From NCBI RefSeq assembly GCF_026107455.2, contig NZ_JAPCHY010000008.1, positions 124,001 to 188,000 on the forward strand: a DNA stretch of 64,000 bases. Reading direction: 5' to 3'. The stretch comes from Xanthomonas chitinilytica. GTDB taxonomy: Bacteria; Pseudomonadota; Gammaproteobacteria; Xanthomonadales; Xanthomonadaceae. The notes beneath the pieces were generated by a model, which saw only the letters and a list, made by a program, of their open reading frames with translations, was not told the origin of the DNA and searched no databases. Within the stretch, counting starts at the first letter, position 1. Every line of letters starts with the position of its first letter. The position numbers were made by a program, and so were the translations under genes. Below, one piece after another: positions 21,523 through 31,185 of this stretch.

Positions 21523-21592
21523 GCTGGCGTCGCCGGCCCGGCAAGAAGGTTCTTTACCCATCTGTGGGGAGTACATTCCGAGACCTGCCCGG

Positions 21593-21660
21593 AAAGCTCG
21601 CGACTGACGTCGCTCCTACGAACGGCAGGGGATGTTGTAGGAGCGACGTCAGTCGCGACA
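21593..21660. repeat. REP-like inverted pair
   Basis: AAAGCTCGCGACTGACGTCG (from 21593) faces TTGTAGGAGCGACGTCAGTC (from 21635). Located between the rhodanese gene and the CoA-transferase terminator, where the two genes converge. Confidence 0.85.
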
Positions 21661-21760
21661 GGGGCCTGCATGGAATCCCCTCAAGAAAGTTCTAATACGG
21701 CCCCCAAGCCCGACCGGGCCGATCGTGCGCCTTCCTTCCCCCGTCGGGCGAAGAGCCAGC

Positions 21761-21787
21761 AAAAAGCCCGGGAAATCCCGGGCTTTT
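21761..21787 (-). terminator. Rho-independent terminator of the CoA-transferase gene
   Basis: Perfect hairpin AAAAGCCCGGG / CCCGGGCTTTT with loop AAAT, just past the stop of the minus-strand CoA-transferase gene. It is symmetric enough to act on the plus strand too. Confidence 0.9.
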
Positions 21788-21806
21788 CGGTTCTTGCTGG
21801 CGGTTC

Positions 21807-23321
21807 TCAGGCCTTCATCGTGCCGGTGTCCAGCCAGCGCTGGTGCCACGACAGGGCCTCGGGCAGCAGGTGCGGGGTGTGCTTGCCGTAGCTGTCGCGG
21901 CTGGCGCGGTCGAAATAGTCCTGCAACTGGTCGCGGAAATCCGGATGCGCGCAGTTGTCGATCAGCACCTGGGCGCGCTTGCGCGGGGTCAGCCCGCGCA
22001 GGTCGGCCAGGCCCTGTTCGGTGACGATGATGGAAACGTCGTGCTCGGTGTGGTCGACGTGGCTGGCCATCGGCACGATCGCCGAGATGGTGCCGTTCTT
22101 GGCGGTGGACGGGCTCAGGAACGTGGACAGGAAACCGTTGCGGGCGAAGTCGCCGGAGCCACCGATGCCGTTCATGATGCGGCTGCCCATCACGTGGGTG
22201 GAGTTGACGTTGCCGTAGATGTCGACCTCGATCATGCCGTTCATGCCGATGCAGCCCAGCCGCCGTACCAGCTCCGGATGGTTGGAGATCTCCTGCGTGC
22301 GCATGATGATGCGCTGCCGGTAGAAGTCGATGTTGTCCTTGAACTCTTCGTTGGCCTGCGGACTGAGCGCGAACCCGGTGCACGAGGCATAGCTGAGCAC
22401 GCCGGACTTGAGCAGTTCGAGCATGCCGTCCTGGATCACCTCGGTGAACGCTTCCAGGTCGCGGAAGCCGCTCTTCGCCAGTCCGGCCAGCACCGCGTTG
22501 GGGATGTTGCCCACGCCGGACTGCAGCGGCAGCAGGTTGGCCGGCAACCGGCCCTTGGCCACCTCGTGCTTGAGGAACTCGATCAGGTGGCCGGCGATCA
22601 TCTCGCTGGTGGCGTCGATCGGGCTGAACGGACTGTTGCGGTCCGGGCCGTTGGTACGCACCACCGCCACGATCTTGTCCGGGTCGCAGCGCAGCGCGGT
22701 CTCGCCGATGCGGTCGTTGCCGTGCACCAGCGGGATCGGCTTGCGGTGCGGCGGCAACGCGGTGCCGTAGTAGATGTCGTGCATGCCGTCCACGCCGGCC
22801 GGCTGCCATTCGTTGACCTCGATGATGACCTTCCTGGCCAGGTCCAGCCAGGTCTTGTTGTTGCCGACCGAGGTGGACGGCACCAGCGCGCCGTCCTCGC
22901 GGATCGCCGAGACCTCGATCACCGCGGTGTCGATCCCGCCGTAGAAGCCGAACCACACGTGCTGGGCGACGTGGCTGAGGTGGATGTCGATGTAGTCCAG
23001 CTTGCCCTCGTTGATGCGGTTGCGCGCATCCGGGTCGCTCTGGAACGGCATGCGCATGGCGATGCCGTTGGCCTTGGCCAGCGCGCCGTCCAGTTCCGGC
23101 GCGGTCGAGGCGCCGGTCATCAGCTTGATCTGGAACGGCTGGCCTTCCAGGTGCGCCTGCTCGATGCGCTGGGCCAGCGCCATCGGCACCGCCTTCGGGT
23201 AGCCCGAACCGGTGAAGCCGCTCATCGCGACGGTCTCGCCGGGCTGGATCAGCGCGGCGGCGGTTTCGGCGGAGACGACGCGGTCGCGCAGGCGCGCGTC
23301 GAGAATGCGATCGACAGACAT
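21807..23321 (-). CDS. Succinyl-CoA:acetate (or propionate) CoA-transferase family protein
   Basis: A 504-residue member of the acetyl-CoA hydrolase/transferase family, close in length to AarC (505) and ScpC (492). These enzymes move CoA between succinyl-CoA and acetate or propionate through a glutamyl-CoA thioester. The N-terminal GETVAMSGFTGSGYPKAVP, the LQSGVGNIPNAVLAGL segment and the following EVIQDG stretch, which may hold the catalytic Glu, are intact. Which acid is used cannot be decided from sequence. Monocistronic, ending at a strong terminator. Confidence 0.9.
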   Translation of the reverse strand: MSVDRILDARLRDRVVSAETAAALIQPGETVAMSGFTGSGYPKAVPMALAQRIEQAHLEGQPFQIKLMTGASTAPELDGALAKANGIAMRMPFQSDPDARNRINEGKLDYIDIHLSHVAQHVWFGFYGGIDTAVIEVSAIREDGALVPSTSVGNNKTWLDLARKVIIEVNEWQPAGVDGMHDIYYGTALPPHRKPIPLVHGNDRIGETALRCDPDKIVAVVRTNGPDRNSPFSPIDATSEMIAGHLIEFLKHEVAKGRLPANLLPLQSGVGNIPNAVLAGLAKSGFRDLEAFTEVIQDGMLELLKSGVLSYASCTGFALSPQANEEFKDNIDFYRQRIIMRTQEISNHPELVRRLGCIGMNGMIEVDIYGNVNSTHVMGSRIMNGIGGSGDFARNGFLSTFLSPSTAKNGTISAIVPMASHVDHTEHDVSIIVTEQGLADLRGLTPRKRAQVLIDNCAHPDFRDQLQDYFDRASRDSYGKHTPHLLPEALSWHQRWLDTGTMKA

Positions 23322-23419
23322 GACGACAACGTTTTGGGGGGAATCGGAGATTATCGCGGATGCCGGCGGCCGGGGCGTCCTACCTTGGTGGGATGGCGCC
23401 GGCCGGATCTTTCCGCCCC

Positions 23420-23568
23420 GGGCCGCCGGTGGAGGGGCTGATGTACTGATGGGTACTGTTTTGCAGTGCAGCGTGCAAGTTTTCCGCCGACCCCGCAGGA
23501 TCGACCTGCATCCCGACGTGGGGGAGGGAGCAGGGCCCGCTGGCAGTTCGCTGCAAGCGGGCTTTTTT
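23420..23568 (+). ncRNA. Candidate small RNA ending at an orphan terminator
   Basis: A strong terminator with a UUCG tetraloop (GCAG-TTCG-CTGC inside GCCCGCT / AGCGGGC, then six T's, 23535-23568) has no plus-strand gene upstream. The preceding 150 bp can form hairpins (CCCCGCAGG ... CCTGC ... GGGG) and hold several GGA trinucleotides (GGTGGAGGGGC, GCAGGATCG, GGGGGAGGGAGC), as in RsmA/CsrA-binding RNAs. The 5' end is not visible; 23420 is a guess. It could instead be a leftover terminator. Confidence 0.35.
23535..23568 (+). terminator. Orphan rho-independent terminator
   Basis: Stem GCCCGCT / AGCGGGC with an inner GCAG-TTCG-CTGC stem-loop and a TTTTTT tail. No open reading frame on this strand ends nearby. 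Confidence 0.88.
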
Positions 23569-23728
23569 ATGCCCGTCTTTCCGCAGGGGAGAGATGCGCG
23601 ACCGGCCCGGCCGGGTTTCGCGACCGCATCCCCCGGACTTCGGCGAGAGCCGCCTTCTCCGGGCTCCATGCAGCCCCGCTGTCGCGACTGATGGCCCGAG
23701 GCCGCCCGGCGTAGTTCCTGCAAGAGCC

Positions 23729-23757
23729 TGTAGGAGCGACGTCAGTCGCGAGCTTTC
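23729..23757 (+). repeat. Single REP-like unit
   Basis: TGTAGGAGCGACGTCAGTCG followed by CGAGCTTTC. A degraded inverse partner (TGTCGCGACTGATGGCC) starts near 23680. Confidence 0.75.
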
Positions 23758-23869
23758 CGCGCCGCCCCGGGCGCGTGGTGCCCCGGCGGATGGATGATGA
23801 AGAACCTTGCCCTTGCCGCTGTCCGGGACCGGCAAGCGCTTGCCGGCCCGGCAATGCCAGAATCACGGC

Positions 23870-26695
23870 ATGCCCGATTCCCTTCCCGTCCTTCCCGACA
23901 ACATCGCCGCGATGGTCGACCGCGCCCTGGCCCGGCTGCGGCTGGTGCTGCCCGATGCCGCCGCCTGGCCGCCGCAGCCCGGTTTCGAGGCAGCGCTGCG
24001 GCAGCTGGCGGTGGCCAGCGACTTCGCCATCGACACCCTGTGCCGGCAGCCCGAGCTGCTGTCCGCGCTGGCGCAACCGGACCCGCCGCCATTGCCGCTG
24101 CCGCAACTGGACCCGCTGCAGCCCAGCGCCTGGGCCAGCCAGTTGCGCCGTTACCGCGCCGCCGCCTCCACCCGGCTGGTATGGCGCGATGTCGCCGGCC
24201 TGGACGACGTCGACGCCACCCTGGCCGGCGCCACCGCGCTGGCCGAGGACTGCCTGCGCATCGCGCTGGAAGCGCTGGAGCAGGAGTTCGCGCAGCGCCA
24301 CGGCGTGGTGCGCGCGGCCGACGGCAGCGTGCAGCGGCTGGTGGTGTTCGGGCTGGGCAAGCTCGGCGGCGGCGAGCTGAATTTCTCCTCCGACGTCGAC
24401 CTGGTCTACGCCTACCCGCAGGCCGGCGAGTCCGACGGCGCGCGCCCGCTGGCGGCCGAGGAATACTTCGCGCGGCTGGGCCAGCGGCTGGCGCGGCTGC
24501 TGGACGAGACCACCGCCGAGGGCTTCTGCCACCGCGTCGACCTGCGCCTGCGGCCGTTCGGCAGTGCCGGCCGGGTGGCGCTGTCGTTCGCCGGCATGGA
24601 CCAGTACTTCCAGCGCGAGGGCCGCGACTGGGAGCGCTACGCCTGGCTCAAGGCGCGCGCGGTGGCCGGCGACATCGCCGCCGGCGAGGCCTGGCTGCAG
24701 ACCCTGCGGCCATTCGTCTACCGTCGCTACCTGGACTACACCGCGCTGGACGGCCTGCGCGAGATGAAGGCCGCCATCGCCGCCGAGGTGGCGCGGCGCG
24801 ACCTGGCCGACGACATCAAGCGCGGCCCGGGCGGCATCCGCGAGATCGAGTTCCTGGCGCAGGCGCTGCAGCTGATCCGCGGCGGCCGCGAGCCGGCACT
24901 GCGCGAGCGACGGTTGTTGCCGGCACTGCGCGCGCTGGTGGCGGCCGGGCAGGTGGCGCCGGCCGACGGCGAGGACCTGATCGCCGCCTACCGCTTCCTG
25001 CGGCGGTTGGAAAACCGCCTGCAGATGCTGCGCGACGCGCAGACCCACGCACTGCCGGTCGATCCGCTGGACCGTGCCCGCATCGCCGCCGGCCTGGGCT
25101 ACGCCGACTGGGATGTGCTGCATGCGGCGCTGGAACGGCAGCGCCAACGCGTGGCCACCGAGTTCGACGCACTGCTGGCGCCGCGGCGCCGGCAGGCCGC
25201 GCCCGACGCGCTGGCCAGCTACTGGCGGGTGCTGCCCGGCGGCGGCAGCGCCGAGGTGCTGGCCGACGCCGGCTTCGCCGATGCTGCCGGCGCCGACCAG
25301 GCATTGCGCGCGTTCGCCCAGTCGCCGGGGGTGAAGTCCTTGTCCGACAGCGCCCGCGCGCGGCTGGACCGGGTGTTGCCGGCGCTGCTGCATGCGGCTA
25401 CCGGCTCGCCGCAGCCCGATGCCGCGCTCAGGCGGGTGCTGGGGTTGCTGCAGGCGATCCTGCGCCGTACCAGCTACCTGGCGCTGCTCGACGAACAGCC
25501 CAGCGCGCTTGCGCGGCTGGTCAACGTGCTGGCGCGCAGCGCGCTGTTGTCCGAACGGCTGCTGGCCTACCCGCTGCTGCTGGACGAACTGCTGGACACG
25601 CGGGTGGGCGGGCCGATGCCCACGGTGGAAGAGCTGCGCGACGCCTGCGCGGCGGCGCTGGCCATCGACGACCCGGAAGCGGCGCTGCGCACGCTCAACG
25701 AGACCCGGCTGGCGCTGAGCTTCCGCATGGCACTGGCCGCGCACGACGGCCGCCAGCGCGCGGTGGACAGCACCCGCCAGCTGGCGCAGCTGGCCGAGGC
25801 GGTGGTGGCGACGGTGCTGACGATGGCCCGGGCCGAACTGGTGGCCGCGCATGGCGAGGTGCCCGGCGGGCGTTTCGCGATCATCGGCTACGGCAGCCTG
25901 GGCGGGCTGGAACTGGGCTTCGGCTCGGACCTGGACCTGGTGTTCCTGCACGACCAGCCGGCTGGCGTCGAAACCTCCGATGGGCCGCGTCCGCTGGAAA
26001 GCGGGCGCTGGTTCGCACGATTGGCGCAGAAGGTGATGGCGCTGCTGGCCGCGGTCACCGCCGCCGGCCGCCTGTACGACATCGACGTGCGCCTGCGCCC
26101 GGACGGCGGCAAGGGCGCGCTGGTGTCGTCGCTGGCCAGCTATACCGAGTACCAGCGCGAGCGCGCCTGGACCTGGGAACACCAGGCGCTGGTGCGCGCC
26201 CGCGGCATCGCCGGCGACGCCGGCCTGCTGGCCGATTTCGAACGGGTACGCGCGGCCACGCTCGGGCGCGAGCGCAATCGCGACGAGCTGTATGCCGACG
26301 TGCTGAAGATGCGCGCGCGCATGCGCGCCGAGCTGGACCGCAGCGACGCGGCGCGGCTGGACCTGAAGCAGGGCGCCGGCGGGCTGGTGGACCTGGAGTT
26401 CCTGCTGCAGGCCGGGGTGCTGGAACAGGCCGTGCGGCATCCACCGTTGCTGGGGCCGCGCGACACGCCGGCGCTGATCGACGCGCTGGCGGCCATCGGC
26501 TGGTTGCCGGCGGACACTGCGCAGGCGCTGCACGAAGCCCATGCCGTGCTGCTGGACGTCGGCCTGGCCTGCACCCTGGACCGGCGCCCGCGGCTGGCCG
26601 CGCCGACGCCGGAAATCGCCGCAGCCTGCGCCGCGATCACCGCCGCGGCGATCGCCCGGGAGCTGCCGTTCGAGCCGGGCAGGCAGGCGGTCTGA
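23870..26695 (+). CDS. glnE: Bifunctional glutamine synthetase adenylyltransferase/deadenylyltransferase
   Basis: GlnE adds and removes AMP on glutamine synthetase in response to PII and glutamine, tuning nitrogen assimilation. The 941-residue length is typical. Both nucleotidyltransferase halves are intact: [20 protein letters not shown] in the first and [20 protein letters not shown] in the second, each with the DxD pair. The start at 23870 ([16 protein letters not shown]) is preferred to upstream starts, which encode sequence unlike the family. The stop codon sits inside the left end of a tandem duplication. Confidence 0.97.
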   Translation: MPDSLPVLPDNIAAMVDRALARLRLVLPDAAAWPPQPGFEAALRQLAVASDFAIDTLCRQPELLSALAQPDPPPLPLPQLDPLQPSAWASQLRRYRAAASTRLVWRDVAGLDDVDATLAGATALAEDCLRIALEALEQEFAQRHGVVRAADGSVQRLVVFGLGKLGGGELNFSSDVDLVYAYPQAGESDGARPLAAEEYFARLGQRLARLLDETTAEGFCHRVDLRLRPFGSAGRVALSFAGMDQYFQREGRDWERYAWLKARAVAGDIAAGEAWLQTLRPFVYRRYLDYTALDGLREMKAAIAAEVARRDLADDIKRGPGGIREIEFLAQALQLIRGGREPALRERRLLPALRALVAAGQVAPADGEDLIAAYRFLRRLENRLQMLRDAQTHALPVDPLDRARIAAGLGYADWDVLHAALERQRQRVATEFDALLAPRRRQAAPDALASYWRVLPGGGSAEVLADAGFADAAGADQALRAFAQSPGVKSLSDSARARLDRVLPALLHAATGSPQPDAALRRVLGLLQAILRRTSYLALLDEQPSALARLVNVLARSALLSERLLAYPLLLDELLDTRVGGPMPTVEELRDACAAALAIDDPEAALRTLNETRLALSFRMALAAHDGRQRAVDSTRQLAQLAEAVVATVLTMARAELVAAHGEVPGGRFAIIGYGSLGGLELGFGSDLDLVFLHDQPAGVETSDGPRPLESGRWFARLAQKVMALLAAVTAAGRLYDIDVRLRPDGGKGALVSSLASYTEYQRERAWTWEHQALVRARGIAGDAGLLADFERVRAATLGRERNRDELYADVLKMRARMRAELDRSDAARLDLKQGAGGLVDLEFLLQAGVLEQAVRHPPLLGPRDTPALIDALAAIGWLPADTAQALHEAHAVLLDVGLACTLDRRPRLAAPTPEIAAACAAITAAAIARELPFEPGRQAV

Positions 26696-26711
26696 GGCGG
26701 GCGCAGCGGTC

Positions 26712-26779
26712 GTAGGAGCGACGTCAGTCGCGACCGGGCCATATCGGGAAAGCTTCATCGCGACTGACGTCGCTCCTAC
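26712..26779. repeat. REP-like inverted pair, copy 1
   Basis: GTAGGAGCGACGTCAGTCGC (26712) facing TCGCGACTGACGTCGCTCCT (26758). The intervening CCGGGCCATATCGGGAAAGC has a near-twin in copy 2. Confidence 0.85.
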
Positions 26780-26844
26780 AACACGCGTTGGTCACGGCTG
26801 GTCTGGCGGCCGCTGCCGATGGCGCGGCCAGGCCGGGCGCGGAA

Positions 26845-26911
26845 TCAGCGGGTGCCCAGCGGCCGCCATCTTCCACGGCAGTGCGCGGAACGGCGCCAGC
26901 AGGAACACGCC
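26845..26911 (-). pseudogene. Duplicated 3' fragment of the queuosine-precursor transporter gene
   Basis: 67 bp matching the last codons and stop of the transporter gene at 27075-27140, with one extra base (GGCCGCCAT for GGCGCCAT) that breaks the frame. It has no start and is a by-product of the tandem duplication. Confidence 0.75.
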
Positions 26912-26944
26912 GAGTGCGAGCCGTCTGAGATGGGCGCAGCAGTT

Positions 26945-27012
26945 GCAGGAGCGACGTCAGTCGCGACCGGGCCTTATCGGGAAAGCTTCATCGCGACTGA
27001 CGTCGCTCCTGC
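26945..27012. repeat. REP-like inverted pair, copy 2
   Basis: GCAGGAGCGACGTCAGTCGC (26945) facing TCGCGACTGACGTCGCTCCT (26991). The outer bases changed in a compensating way relative to copy 1 (GTAGG/CCTAC became GCAGG/CCTGC), which suggests the hairpin is maintained or the units convert each other. Confidence 0.85.
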
Positions 27013-27074
27013 AACACGCGTTGGTCACGGCCGTGGCGGCCGCTGCCGATGGTGCGGCCAAACCGGGCACGGAA

Positions 27075-27632
27075 TCAGCGGGTGCCCAGCGGCGCCATCT
27101 TCCACAGCAGTGCGCGGAACGGCGCCAGCAGGAACACGCCGATCGCCAGCTTCACCGCCAGGTCGCCGGCGGCCCAGCTGATCCACGGCAGGCTGGAGCC
27201 GGCGAAGGCGATGGACCAGAAGATCGCGGTGTCCAGGGTGGCGCTGCAGGTGGTGGCCACCATCGGCGCGCGCCACCAGCGGCCGCGGCGCAGGCGGTCG
27301 AACACGGTGATGTCCAACAGCTGCGCGGCGATGAAGGCCGAGCACGAGGCCACCGCGATGCGCGGGGTCGCCACCCAGACCGACAGCACCACCGCCAACG
27401 CGAAGCCGACCCAGGCCACCCGGCGCGCGGCCTGCGGGCCGAAGCGGCGGTTGATCAGGTTGCTCACCAGGAACGCGACCGGGTAGCTGAAGGCGCCCCA
27501 GGTCAGCCAGTCGTTGATCGGGTACTGAACCAGCACGTTCGAGGCCAGCACCACCGCGCCCATGGCCAGCACCGCCAGCAGCAGGGCGTGCGGGGTGAGC
27601 GGGGCGAAGCGGAGATCGGCGTGACGGGACAT
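27075..27632 (-). CDS. yhhQ: Queuosine precursor transporter (YhhQ family)
   Basis: A 185-residue inner-membrane protein with about six transmembrane helices, taking up queuosine precursors (preQ0/preQ1) for tRNA modification. The segments NDWLTWGAFSYPVAFLVSNLINRRFG and RIAVASCSAFIAAQLLDITVFDRLR, then TLDTAIFWSIAF, are typical of the VUT/YhhQ family. ATG 27632 is preferred to a TTG two codons upstream. Its 3' end has been duplicated towards glnE, but this copy is intact. Confidence 0.9.
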   Translation of the reverse strand: MSRHADLRFAPLTPHALLLAVLAMGAVVLASNVLVQYPINDWLTWGAFSYPVAFLVSNLINRRFGPQAARRVAWVGFALAVVLSVWVATPRIAVASCSAFIAAQLLDITVFDRLRRGRWWRAPMVATTCSATLDTAIFWSIAFAGSSLPWISWAAGDLAVKLAIGVFLLAPFRALLWKMAPLGTR

Positions 27633-27963
27633 GGGCAACGGGCGGCGGCGCCGGTCGGCGCGGGAAGGAGAGAAAGGAGAGCGGCACCGGCAGCGGACGC
27701 GGTGCAGGGCCGCGCATTGTACCCGGCCGTCGGTTGGCGGCCGGGTGCGCCGGTTCCGTCGGGCGTCGTCGTCAGAACCGGTTCACGGTCCCACCGCGCT
27801 TATCCATCCTGCGTGCCTGCGTGCCTGCGTGCCTGCGTGCGGTGCCCGAAATGCGCATGCGTCGACGCCATGCATGGCGCCTTCCGCGCGTCGCCGCGCG
27901 CAACCTGCCTGCGCGCGACAGATCGAGGACAGCTTCCCGGGTCCCCGCGCCGCCGCGGGCGAT
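27633..27963. other. Intergenic region with octanucleotide tandem repeat
   Basis: 331 bp with no gene seen. At 27810-27840 the unit TGCGTGCC occurs nearly four times in tandem. It lies downstream of the 174-residue secreted protein gene and upstream of yhhQ, both minus strand. Confidence 0.7.
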
Positions 27964-28488
27964 TCACCAGGCCTGGCTGTGGCTGTCCGCGGCCGCCTGC
28001 GCGGTGGGCACGAACGCCAGCGCGGCGCCGTCCTCGGCACGCAGCATCCAGCCCGAGCCCTGCGGGCTGGGGGTGAAGGCCACGGTCTGGCCGACGCTGA
28101 ACAGCGCGGCCGGGTCGTCCTGGCGCTGCGGCCACTGCAAGGTGGCGGTGTTGCGCGGGTCGGCCGGGTCCTCCAGCGCCACCCGGCGGCCACCGTCCTC
28201 GTTGCTGTCCACCGACTTGACCTGCATGTCCGGGATCGGCCCGGCGCTGATGCGGCGCGGCTTGCCGTCGTCGCCCTCGCGGCTTTCCCGGGAGGCGTCG
28301 CCGGCCTTGCGCACGCCGGCGGCGGACAGGAACACCGGGCCGGAGACGACCAGTACGACGCTGCTGGCCACCACCAGTGTGGACACTTCGGACTTGTTGA
28401 GTTTGATGTCGCCCGCCTGCGCCGCGACCGGCGTCAGGGTGGCGGCGATGCCGAGGGCGAGGGTGCCGTGGCGGAACAGCTGTTTCAT
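27964..28488 (-). CDS. Secreted hypothetical protein
   Basis: A 174-residue protein with a Sec signal peptide (LALGIAATLTPVAAQAG), a second hydrophobic segment shortly after (STLVVASSVVLVVSGPVFLSAAG), and a hydrophilic C-terminal half. The C-terminal half shows a small-domain pattern (VGQTVAFTPSPQGSGWMLRAEDG). The second hydrophobic stretch may anchor it in the membrane. Its ATG overlaps the stop of the DUF2145 gene (ATGA), so the two are likely coupled. No family recognised. Confidence 0.65.
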   Translation of the reverse strand: MKQLFRHGTLALGIAATLTPVAAQAGDIKLNKSEVSTLVVASSVVLVVSGPVFLSAAGVRKAGDASRESREGDDGKPRRISAGPIPDMQVKSVDSNEDGGRRVALEDPADPRNTATLQWPQRQDDPAALFSVGQTVAFTPSPQGSGWMLRAEDGAALAFVPTAQAAADSHSQAW

Positions 28489-29378
28489 GGCGGGGTCTCC
28501 TGGAAGGGTGTCGCGGGGGAAGGGGCGGTCGGCAAGGCCTGCACCGCCGGCAGCGCGGTCTGGTGCGGGATGGCCAGTTCGCGCTCCAGCGCCTGCTGGC
28601 CGTGGAGGAAATCGAACACCGATTCCACCGTCACCACCGAGTAGTTGCCGGACAGCCGTTCGCTGGCCGGATGGTCGGTAACGGCGACGTTGTCGGCGAA
28701 GAAGCGCGCGCCCAGCCGCTTGCCGATGCCGATGTGCAGGCGCGAGGGCTGGAACGCCCGCTGTTGCAGCCAGTCGCGCGCAGCGTCGCGGTCGCCCGGT
28801 ACCTGGCCGTCGTCGGCCAGGGCCATGGCCGCGGCGGTCACTTCCAGGATCCACTGGTTGGAGTTCTGGTAGTCGCTGCCGCCGGGCCAGGCCAGCATGC
28901 TGTAGCGCGGCTGGTGCAGGGCGCGGGCGGCTTCGGCCGGCGGGGCCAGCAACTGTTTCAGCGCCGCGCGTAGCGCCGGGACGGGAATGCCCACGCGCAG
29001 GTCGGTGGTCAGCGAACTTTCGCCCAGCAGGTTCGCCAGCCCCTCGCGGTAGAGCCGGGAATCGCCGCTCTTGCAGCGGTTGAGCAGGTGCACCACTTCC
29101 CACTCGCCGCCGTCGCCGCGCACCAGGAACGCCAGGTGGCTGTGGCGCAGGCCGTAGCGGCTCAGGTCCTGGCCGCCGCGCGCGGCGATGGCCACGTCCA
29201 CCTCCGGCAGCGCGTCGAGCGTGTCGGCGGTCAGCGCCGCCATGTCGAACATCGCCGCCACCGTGACCGGCGACGGATAGCGCGGCGCGCAGGCCGGCCG
29301 GGCCTGGGCGATGCCGGCGGCCAGCAGCAGCGCCGCGCCGGCGCAGGCTCGCAGGAAGCGGCGGGAGAAAGAGCGCAT
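28485..29378 (-). CDS. DUF2145 secreted protein
   Basis: A 297-residue exported protein with a clear signal peptide (FLRACAGAALLLAAGIAQA). The mature part has family features: RYGLRHSHLAFLVR, VVHLLNRCKSGDSRLYREGL, and YSMLAWPGGSDYQNSNQWILE. These give one His/Arg-rich stretch and one conserved tyrosine/asparagine stretch of a predicted enzyme-like fold. The function of DUF2145 is unknown. It starts 29 bp after the ELM1 gene and overlaps the next gene by 4 bp. Confidence 0.8.
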   Translation of the reverse strand: MRSFSRRFLRACAGAALLLAAGIAQARPACAPRYPSPVTVAAMFDMAALTADTLDALPEVDVAIAARGGQDLSRYGLRHSHLAFLVRGDGGEWEVVHLLNRCKSGDSRLYREGLANLLGESSLTTDLRVGIPVPALRAALKQLLAPPAEAARALHQPRYSMLAWPGGSDYQNSNQWILEVTAAAMALADDGQVPGDRDAARDWLQQRAFQPSRLHIGIGKRLGARFFADNVAVTDHPASERLSGNYSVVTVESVFDFLHGQQALERELAIPHQTALPAVQALPTAPSPATPFQETPP

Positions 29379-29407
29379 GCCGGTGACTCCTGTCGTCGGG
29401 GAGAGGT

Positions 29408-30373
29408 TCAGAGCGAAAGCCGCGCGCGGACTTCGGCGGCGATGCGCGCGGTTTCGCGCAGCGGCACGATGGCGTCCCCGCCGGGCCAGTGTTCGAAACC
29501 GTCCTGCAGCCGGCCGCGCGCGCGCAGCGCGTCCTGGAAGCGGCGCATCCGCCCCTGCGCGCGCTGCGCCAGCACCACCGCCACCGGCACCCGGGTGGCG
29601 CAGGCTTCGGACAGCAGGTTGACCGAATCGGGGGTGCAGACCACGCGCGCGGCCCAGCCCAGCAGGCCGGCATAGGGATTGGTGCCGTCGCCGCCGTCGC
29701 TCCAGATCACCCCGGGCACATCGTTGAACGCGCGCAGCAGGGCGCGGGCCACTTCCGGCGGGGTGCGGCGCGAGGTGGTGGCCAGCACGCTGCCGCCGTC
29801 GCCACGGATCTGCGCGGCCAGCCGCTCGAACAGCGGCACGATGTCCTCCTGCCGCCAGGGCGCATGCGTGGTGGGGCCGCCGACCAGCAGCGCGGTGCGC
29901 GGCGCCGGCAACTGTTCGAACGCGGCGAACGCGGCGCGGCCGGTGGCCAGCCAGTCGTCGCCGACCGGGTTCAGGCTGCCCAGCAGGGTCAGTACGTTGT
30001 CGCCGCGCAGGCGGTCGTGCTCGGGCACGATCACCAGGTCCCAGTGCCGCGGCGGCAGGCGCGGATCGAGGATCTGCACCGTGCGGGTGCCGTGCGGGCG
30101 CAGCAGCCGCAGCGCCCCGGCCGCCTGCCGGCCGCAGCCGATGGCCAGGCCGGGGGGGGCGGCCAGCAGCGCGGAAAAGCCTTCGCCGTAGCCGCGCTGC
30201 ATGCCCGGCAGCCGCCGCGGCGCGGCCCAGCGCCATGGCGCCAGTGGCTCCAGCTGCAGGCGCCGCTGGCCGCCCAGCCGCAGCGCCGACGCCAGCGCCA
30301 CCGCCTGGCGGACATTGCCGGCACGGCCGTCGGTGATCGTCCAGGGCAGACTCGATCGTTTCACGTATGGCAT
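29408..30373 (-). CDS. ELM1/GtrOC1-family protein
   Basis: A 321-residue member of the mitochondrial fission ELM1-like family (PF06258), which has a glycosyltransferase-like fold. N-terminal [19 protein letters not shown], central [33 protein letters not shown] and the C-terminal [21 protein letters not shown] are conserved in bacterial members. Bacterial function is unclear; a role in envelope polysaccharide or lipid metabolism is only a guess. First gene of a three-gene minus-strand operon with DUF2145 and a secreted protein. Confidence 0.85.
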   Translation of the reverse strand: MPYVKRSSLPWTITDGRAGNVRQAVALASALRLGGQRRLQLEPLAPWRWAAPRRLPGMQRGYGEGFSALLAAPPGLAIGCGRQAAGALRLLRPHGTRTVQILDPRLPPRHWDLVIVPEHDRLRGDNVLTLLGSLNPVGDDWLATGRAAFAAFEQLPAPRTALLVGGPTTHAPWRQEDIVPLFERLAAQIRGDGGSVLATTSRRTPPEVARALLRAFNDVPGVIWSDGGDGTNPYAGLLGWAARVVCTPDSVNLLSEACATRVPVAVVLAQRAQGRMRRFQDALRARGRLQDGFEHWPGGDAIVPLRETARIAAEVRARLSL

Positions 30374-30513
30374 TAATTCGTTTCAGTCAGGCCGGGTGTT
30401 GCAACAGTTGCGGCACTCTACACTGCATGCGTTCGTTCTTCGTGGCCACGCATTGTCCCGGCCTTTCCCCGGGGGTGCCATGGCCGGATCCATTCAGTAA
30501 AGAGGGAGTTCCC

Positions 30514-31104
30514 ATGTCCGACGTCCTGCACGATGCCGCGCTCGACCAGCTGTTCCGCACCGCCCGTACCCAGAACGCCTTCCTCGACAAGCCGGTCGAG
30601 GACAGCCAGCTGCATGCGCTGTACGACCTGCTGAAGTGGGGGCCGACGGCGGCCAACGCGACGCCGGCGCGCTTCGTGTTCGTCAAGTCGGCCGAGGCCA
30701 AGCAGAAGCTGGCGCCGGCGCTGTCCGAAGGCAACCTCGCCAAGACCCTGGCTGCGCCGGTGACGGTGATCGTCGCCCACGACGAGGACTTCCACGAGAA
30801 GCTGCCGTACCTGTTCCCGCACACCGATGCCAAGAGCTGGTTCGACGGCCCGCGCGAAGGCCGCCATGAGTCGGCCTTCCGCAACGGCACCCTGCAGGGC
30901 GCCTACCTGATCCTGGCCGCGCGCGCGCTGGGCCTGGATGCCGGCCCGATGTCCGGGTTCGACAACGCCAAGGTCGACGAGGCGTTCTTCGCCGGCACCC
31001 ACATCAAGTCCAATTTCCTCGTCAACCTCGGCTACGGCGATCCGGCGGGGCTGTTCCCGCGACTGCCGCGGTTGTCGTTCGACGAGGCTGCCCGCATCGC
31101 CTGA
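30514..31104 (+). CDS. RutE/HadB-type nitroreductase-family oxidoreductase
   Basis: A 196-residue FMN-dependent oxidoreductase. [18 protein letters not shown] and the C-terminal [25 protein letters not shown] are hallmarks of the RutE (malonic semialdehyde reductase) and HadB group. There is no rut operon nearby, so a pyrimidine-degradation role is uncertain; general aldehyde or nitro-compound reduction is possible. ATG 30514 follows a GAGGGAG ribosome-binding site. Followed by the YceI gene 81 bp downstream. Confidence 0.88.
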   Translation: MSDVLHDAALDQLFRTARTQNAFLDKPVEDSQLHALYDLLKWGPTAANATPARFVFVKSAEAKQKLAPALSEGNLAKTLAAPVTVIVAHDEDFHEKLPYLFPHTDAKSWFDGPREGRHESAFRNGTLQGAYLILAARALGLDAGPMSGFDNAKVDEAFFAGTHIKSNFLVNLGYGDPAGLFPRLPRLSFDEAARIA

Positions 31105-31185
31105 GGGCGCTGCATCCGCTTCACACCTGCTGTCGCAGCATTCTGCCGCGCATTGCCCCCACTTCCATCCATGGAGAGAGACCCG

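Larger units (their letters stand above)
23322..23869. other. Long intergenic region with orphan terminator and REP unit
   Basis: 548 bp between the divergent CoA-transferase and glnE genes. No convincing protein-coding frame. It contains an orphan plus-strand terminator (23535-23568), several GGA motifs upstream of it, and one REP-like unit (23729-23757). See the small-RNA candidate below. Confidence 0.6.
26690..27141. repeat. Tandem duplication of about 230 bp spanning the glnE end to the transporter 3' end
   Basis: Copy 1 (26690 to about 26912) and copy 2 (about 26923-27141) share the order GTCTGAG, GGGCGCAGC, a REP-like inverted pair, CACGCGTTGGTCACGGC, and the 3' end of the queuosine-precursor transporter gene. 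The offset is 233 bp at the left and 229 bp at the right, so small indels followed the duplication. The left copy starts at the glnE stop codon. Confidence 0.88.

Noticed and set aside
23567..26758. A 1063-codon antisense frame, and a 973-codon frame on the plus strand in another phase of glnE
   Set aside because: Both are shadows of glnE; only the 941-residue frame shows the nucleotidyltransferase motifs.
27810..27840. Short tandem repeat considered as a CRISPR remnant
   Set aside because: The unit is only 8 bp with no spacers; no cas genes are present.
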